A DNA stretch of 64,000 bases from Promicromonospora panici (lineage in GTDB: Bacteria > Actinomycetota > Actinomycetes > Actinomycetales > Cellulomonadaceae), in contig NZ_UWYY01000016.1 of assembly GCF_900608595.1 (NCBI RefSeq), positions 1 to 64,000 of the forward strand, in the 5' to 3' direction. This document shows, one piece after another, positions 61,571 to 64,000 of this stretch. Each line of letters opens with the position of its first letter. Within the stretch, counting starts at the first letter, position 1. The notes beneath the pieces are model-generated. The model was given only the letters and a program-made list of their open reading frames with translations, did not search any database and was not told the origin of the DNA. The position numbers were made by a program, and so were the translations under genes.

Positions 61571-62151
61571 CGGCGCCCGACGCCGCCGTCGGGCCGCCCG
61601 GGCCGGACGCCGCGCTCGTCGTCATCGACATGCAGGACGTCTTCGCCCGCTCGTCGAGCCCCTGGGCCGCGCCGGACTACCCCGGGGCGCTCGCCGGGAC
61701 GCGCCGCCTGCTCCCCGCATTCGCGGGGCGCACGGTCCTCACGAGGTACATCGCCCCCACGGTGCCCGACGGCGCCTGGCGCGCCTACTTCGACCAGTGG
61801 CCGTTCGCCCTCGTGCCCGAGAACGACCCGCTGTACGAGCTCGCCGGCCTGGCCGACGTCGCCGCCTCCGGCGCGCCCGTCGTCACCCGCACCACGTTCG
61901 GCAAGTGGGGCCTGGAGCTCGCGGAAGCCACACGGGACGCCGGAGAGCTCGTGCTCGCGGGGGTCGCCACCGACTGCTGCGTGATCTCGACGGCGCTCGC
62001 CGCCGCGGACGCCGGCCGCCGGGTGCTGGTGGTCGCCGACGCCTGCGCGGGGTCGACGGCGGAGAACCACCAGCGGGCGCTCGACATCATGCGGCTCTAC
62101 GCGCCGCTGATCGAGGTGACCTCGGTCGAGGATGTCCTAGCGGTTGACTAG
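61567..62151 (+). CDS. Isochorismatase-like cysteine hydrolase
   Basis: A 194-residue hydrolase with the Asp-Lys-Cys triad of the family: Asp21 in VVIDMQDVF, Lys113 in TTFGKWG, and Cys138 in VATDCCVIST. Members hydrolyse amides or N-carbamoyl compounds (nicotinamide, ureidoacrylate, N-carbamoylsarcosine). Translational coupling with an NCS1 permease suggests uptake and cleavage of one nitrogen compound; the compound is unknown. Confidence 0.88.
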   Translation: MTAPDAAVGPPGPDAALVVIDMQDVFARSSSPWAAPDYPGALAGTRRLLPAFAGRTVLTRYIAPTVPDGAWRAYFDQWPFALVPENDPLYELAGLADVAASGAPVVTRTTFGKWGLELAEATRDAGELVLAGVATDCCVISTALAAADAGRRVLVVADACAGSTAENHQRALDIMRLYAPLIEVTSVEDVLAVD

Positions 62152-62176
62152 CATTCAGGTCGCCGGCCCTCGGGCG

Positions 62177-62821
62177 TCAGCCTTCCGTACGCGTGAACGT
62201 CAGATGCGTGACACCGCTGGGTGAGGAGACGGCCTCGACGTCGAAGTCCTTCTCCAGTCCTTCCAGGCCGTCCCAGAGGCGAGAGCCGCGGCCCAGAAGA
62301 ATCGGCACCAGGACAACGTGCAGCTGGTCGATCAGCCCGGCGGAGAGGAACTCGCGGATGATCGTGGCACCGCCGCCGATGCGCACGTCCTGGCCATCAG
62401 CTGCCTCACGGACCTGCTTGAGCACTTCCTGCGGAGTGCCCTCGATGAAGTAGAAGGTAGTCCCGCCCTCCATCTCGATCGGCTCGCGGGCGTGGTGCGT
62501 GAGCACGAACGTCGGCGTGTGAAACGGCGGGTTCGGACCCCACCAGCCCTTCCAGTCCGGGTCCTCGTGCCATCCGGGCGGGCCGAACTTGTTGGCCCCC
62601 ATGATCTCGGCTCCGATCCCCGGATCGAACTGCCGGGCGAAGGCGTCGTCGACGCCGCCGCTGCCGCCGGGCTCGTCAGCGCCGCGCCACCACCGGGTGG
62701 CGAACATCCACTCGTGCAGCCGTTCGCCGGCATGGCCGAAGGGGGTCTCCCGGGTCTGGGGCTCACCGGTGCCGAACCCGTCGAGCGAGATGGCGAAGCT
62801 GGTGACGCGAGTGCGTGACAT
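62177..62821 (-). CDS. RibD C-terminal/dihydrofolate-reductase-like protein
   Basis: A small NADPH-binding reductase-like protein of 214 residues. It has SFAISLDGFGTG at the start, EIMGANKFGP, VRIGGGATIIREFLSAGLIDQLHVVLVPILLGRGSRLWDGLEG and THLTFTRTE, all typical of the YyaP/RibD C-terminal family. The reaction is not known for most members. It is divergent from an ArsR-type regulator with an inverted-repeat operator between. Confidence 0.88.
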   Translation of the reverse strand: MSRTRVTSFAISLDGFGTGEPQTRETPFGHAGERLHEWMFATRWWRGADEPGGSGGVDDAFARQFDPGIGAEIMGANKFGPPGWHEDPDWKGWWGPNPPFHTPTFVLTHHAREPIEMEGGTTFYFIEGTPQEVLKQVREAADGQDVRIGGGATIIREFLSAGLIDQLHVVLVPILLGRGSRLWDGLEGLEKDFDVEAVSSPSGVTHLTFTRTEG

Positions 62822-62911
62822 GGCTGGTGCTCCTTCCGTTGGCGCTGGATTTCGGCTGAGGTCGAAACGTGCGATCGACTCTGGCCGAAGCGCTGAGACG
62901 CGGCGAGACTT

Positions 62912-62927
62912 TTAGCGTGAGCTAAAG
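62912..62927. promoter_or_regulatory. Inverted repeat TTTAGC-GTGA-GCTAAA
   Basis: A 16-base inverted repeat with perfect 6-base arms in the 145-base gap between the reductase and the ArsR-type gene. It fits an ArsR/MarR-size operator controlling both divergent genes. Inference from position and symmetry. Confidence 0.5.
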
Positions 62928-62966
62928 GTGTGCTGCTTGCAGCCAGGGCGTCGAGGAGACCTGAGA

Positions 62967-63947
62967 GTGATCGAGTGGCGGATGCGCACCGAGGACGTCA
63001 TCCGGATCAGGTTCGCCTTCTCACCGCTGATGGAGCTCGTGCTGAGCCTCATGGCGTTGCGTGCGCCCGGGGAACACTCGGTGCACCTGCCGTGGGTGCG
63101 GGCGACCCGTCCCTTGGTCGCCGGGCTCGACCTGGCCGAGGTGTTCGCACTGGTTCCGGTGCACGGTTGGATGGCCGACTTCATCTCCTTCACCCCGACC
63201 GAACCACAGCCCGACATCACGACCGAGCTCGATACGGTCCGGCGTACCCCGCCGCTGCGAGTGATCTCTGACCTCGCCGATACGGCAAACGTGCCCGACG
63301 AGGTGGCGGACCGGATTCGCGCGGACCCTCGAGCCGCCGTGGCTCGCCTCGCCGACACGCTCGAGACCTACTGGGACACGGCGCTGGCCCAGCATTGGCC
63401 GAGCATCCTGCGACTTCTGGAGGCCGACGTGTGGTGGCGGTCGAAACGCCTGGCCGACGGCGGCTTGCAGGCGCTCTTCGACGACCTGCACGAGTCCGTC
63501 AGCCTCCACGGAGACCGCCTCTCCGTGGTGGATCCGGTCGACTGGAGTGGCGAGCTGACCGGCACCGGGCTGACGCTGGTGCCACACGCGATGGGCTGGC
63601 CCTCGGTACGCAAGATGACCGGTCGGCGCAAGCCCTGGTCGACCGACGACCGATATCAGCCGATGATCGCCTACCCGGCTCGCGGTGTCGCCACTCTGTG
63701 GGAAACCACGCCACCGCCCCCACCTGAAGCGCTGGCGGGCCTGATCGGGCGAACCCGTGCCACCATCCTGATGGCTCTCGCGGAGCCTGCGACCACGACC
63801 TCGCTCGCCGGCCGGCTGGGGCTCACCCCGGGAGGTGTCAGTCAGCACCTGTCGATCCTGAGTGCCAGCGAGCTCGTCGCCCGGACACGAGTCGCCGGGA
63901 CGGTGCTGTACAGCAGGACCACGCGAGGCGACGCCCTGGTCGGATGA
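62967..63947 (+). CDS. ArsR-family transcriptional regulator with N-terminal DUF5937-like domain
   Basis: A 326-residue regulator. The N-terminal part (MRTEDVIRIRFAFSPLMELVLSLMAL) and the long middle domain are typical of ArsR proteins with a DUF5937-like region. The C-terminal winged helix is RTRATILMALAEPATTTSLAGRLGLTPGGVSQHLSILSASELVARTRVAGTVLYSRT. GTG 62967 has GAGGAG upstream; ATG 62982 is an alternative start. Divergent from the RibD-like reductase gene, which is its likely target. Confidence 0.85.
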   Translation: MIEWRMRTEDVIRIRFAFSPLMELVLSLMALRAPGEHSVHLPWVRATRPLVAGLDLAEVFALVPVHGWMADFISFTPTEPQPDITTELDTVRRTPPLRVISDLADTANVPDEVADRIRADPRAAVARLADTLETYWDTALAQHWPSILRLLEADVWWRSKRLADGGLQALFDDLHESVSLHGDRLSVVDPVDWSGELTGTGLTLVPHAMGWPSVRKMTGRRKPWSTDDRYQPMIAYPARGVATLWETTPPPPPEALAGLIGRTRATILMALAEPATTTSLAGRLGLTPGGVSQHLSILSASELVARTRVAGTVLYSRTTRGDALVG

Positions 63948-64000
63948 CCCCGCCGGGACTCACCCGGGTTAGCCCCGGCCCACGACGAAGCCCGCCGAAC

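Overview
The window is about 72 percent GC, gene-dense and nearly all protein-coding, with many GTG starts and ATGA or GTGA stop/start overlaps. The gene set (valS, clpX-clpP2-clpP1-tig, a PASTA-free Ser/Thr kinase, a SARP-type regulator, CUT1 sugar permeases without their own ATPase, coenzyme F420 genes, a c-di-AMP riboswitch before an NlpC/P60 protein) points to an actinobacterium. The secreted GH5 cellulase and sugar uptake genes suggest a saprophytic Micrococcales member (Promicromonosporaceae/Cellulomonadaceae type). The taxonomic placement is inference. No rRNA, tRNA, CRISPR array, phage or IS element was found.

Layout. 1-4.4 kb: the end of an unidentified gene, cofE (F420 gamma-glutamyl ligase), a membrane Ser/Thr kinase, an F420-dependent oxidoreductase of the glucose-6-phosphate dehydrogenase type, and a broken alpha/beta-hydrolase gene. 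4.4-12 kb: a methyltransferase, a SARP domain fused to an alpha/beta hydrolase, a toroid-repeat protein with an AraC-type regulator, and a single-chain two-half ABC exporter. 12-24 kb is housekeeping: valS, a DUF1877 protein, a BaeRF (Rv2629-like) protein, chorismate mutase, long-chain acyl-CoA ligase, clpX, clpP2, clpP1 and tig, with a ClgR-box candidate before clpP1. 24-32 kb is transport: a sugar ABC system (lipoprotein and two permeases) and a divergent branched-chain amino acid system in which LivM and LivG are one protein. 32-44.9 kb: GH5 cellulase, an FbiC homologue whose CofH half has lost its iron-sulfur cysteines, a coupled Baeyer-Villiger monooxygenase, a two-component system with a serine hydrolase, an Asp-nucleophile hydrolase, and a proline racemase/OCD pair. 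45-57.4 kb is a nitrogen island: urtABCDE (urea import), ureABCFGD (urease), a nickel transporter, and a divergent pair made of a MarR regulator and a cytoplasmic AmiC-like ligand-binding protein. 57.5-64 kb: an FAD oxidoreductase, a c-di-AMP riboswitch with an NlpC/P60 protein, an NCS1 permease with a cysteine hydrolase, and a RibD-like reductase divergent from an ArsR regulator.

How it works together. Urea is imported by UrtABCDE, hydrolysed by urease and matured with nickel brought in by the NiCoT carrier; GlnR-like half-sites lie before urtA. Coenzyme F420 genes are scattered (cofE, fbiC and at least one F420-dependent enzyme). ClpXP1P2 and trigger factor form the usual proteostasis block.

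The most unusual features are the FbiC homologue with a degenerate CofH half, and a set of long intergenic hairpins. One hairpin family is built from a 16-nt unit with core GCGAGGTAGAAC arranged head to head; another shares the arm GACCATGCAC(G/C)TGCTGCCAG. Most of these hairpins fill the gap between convergent genes.
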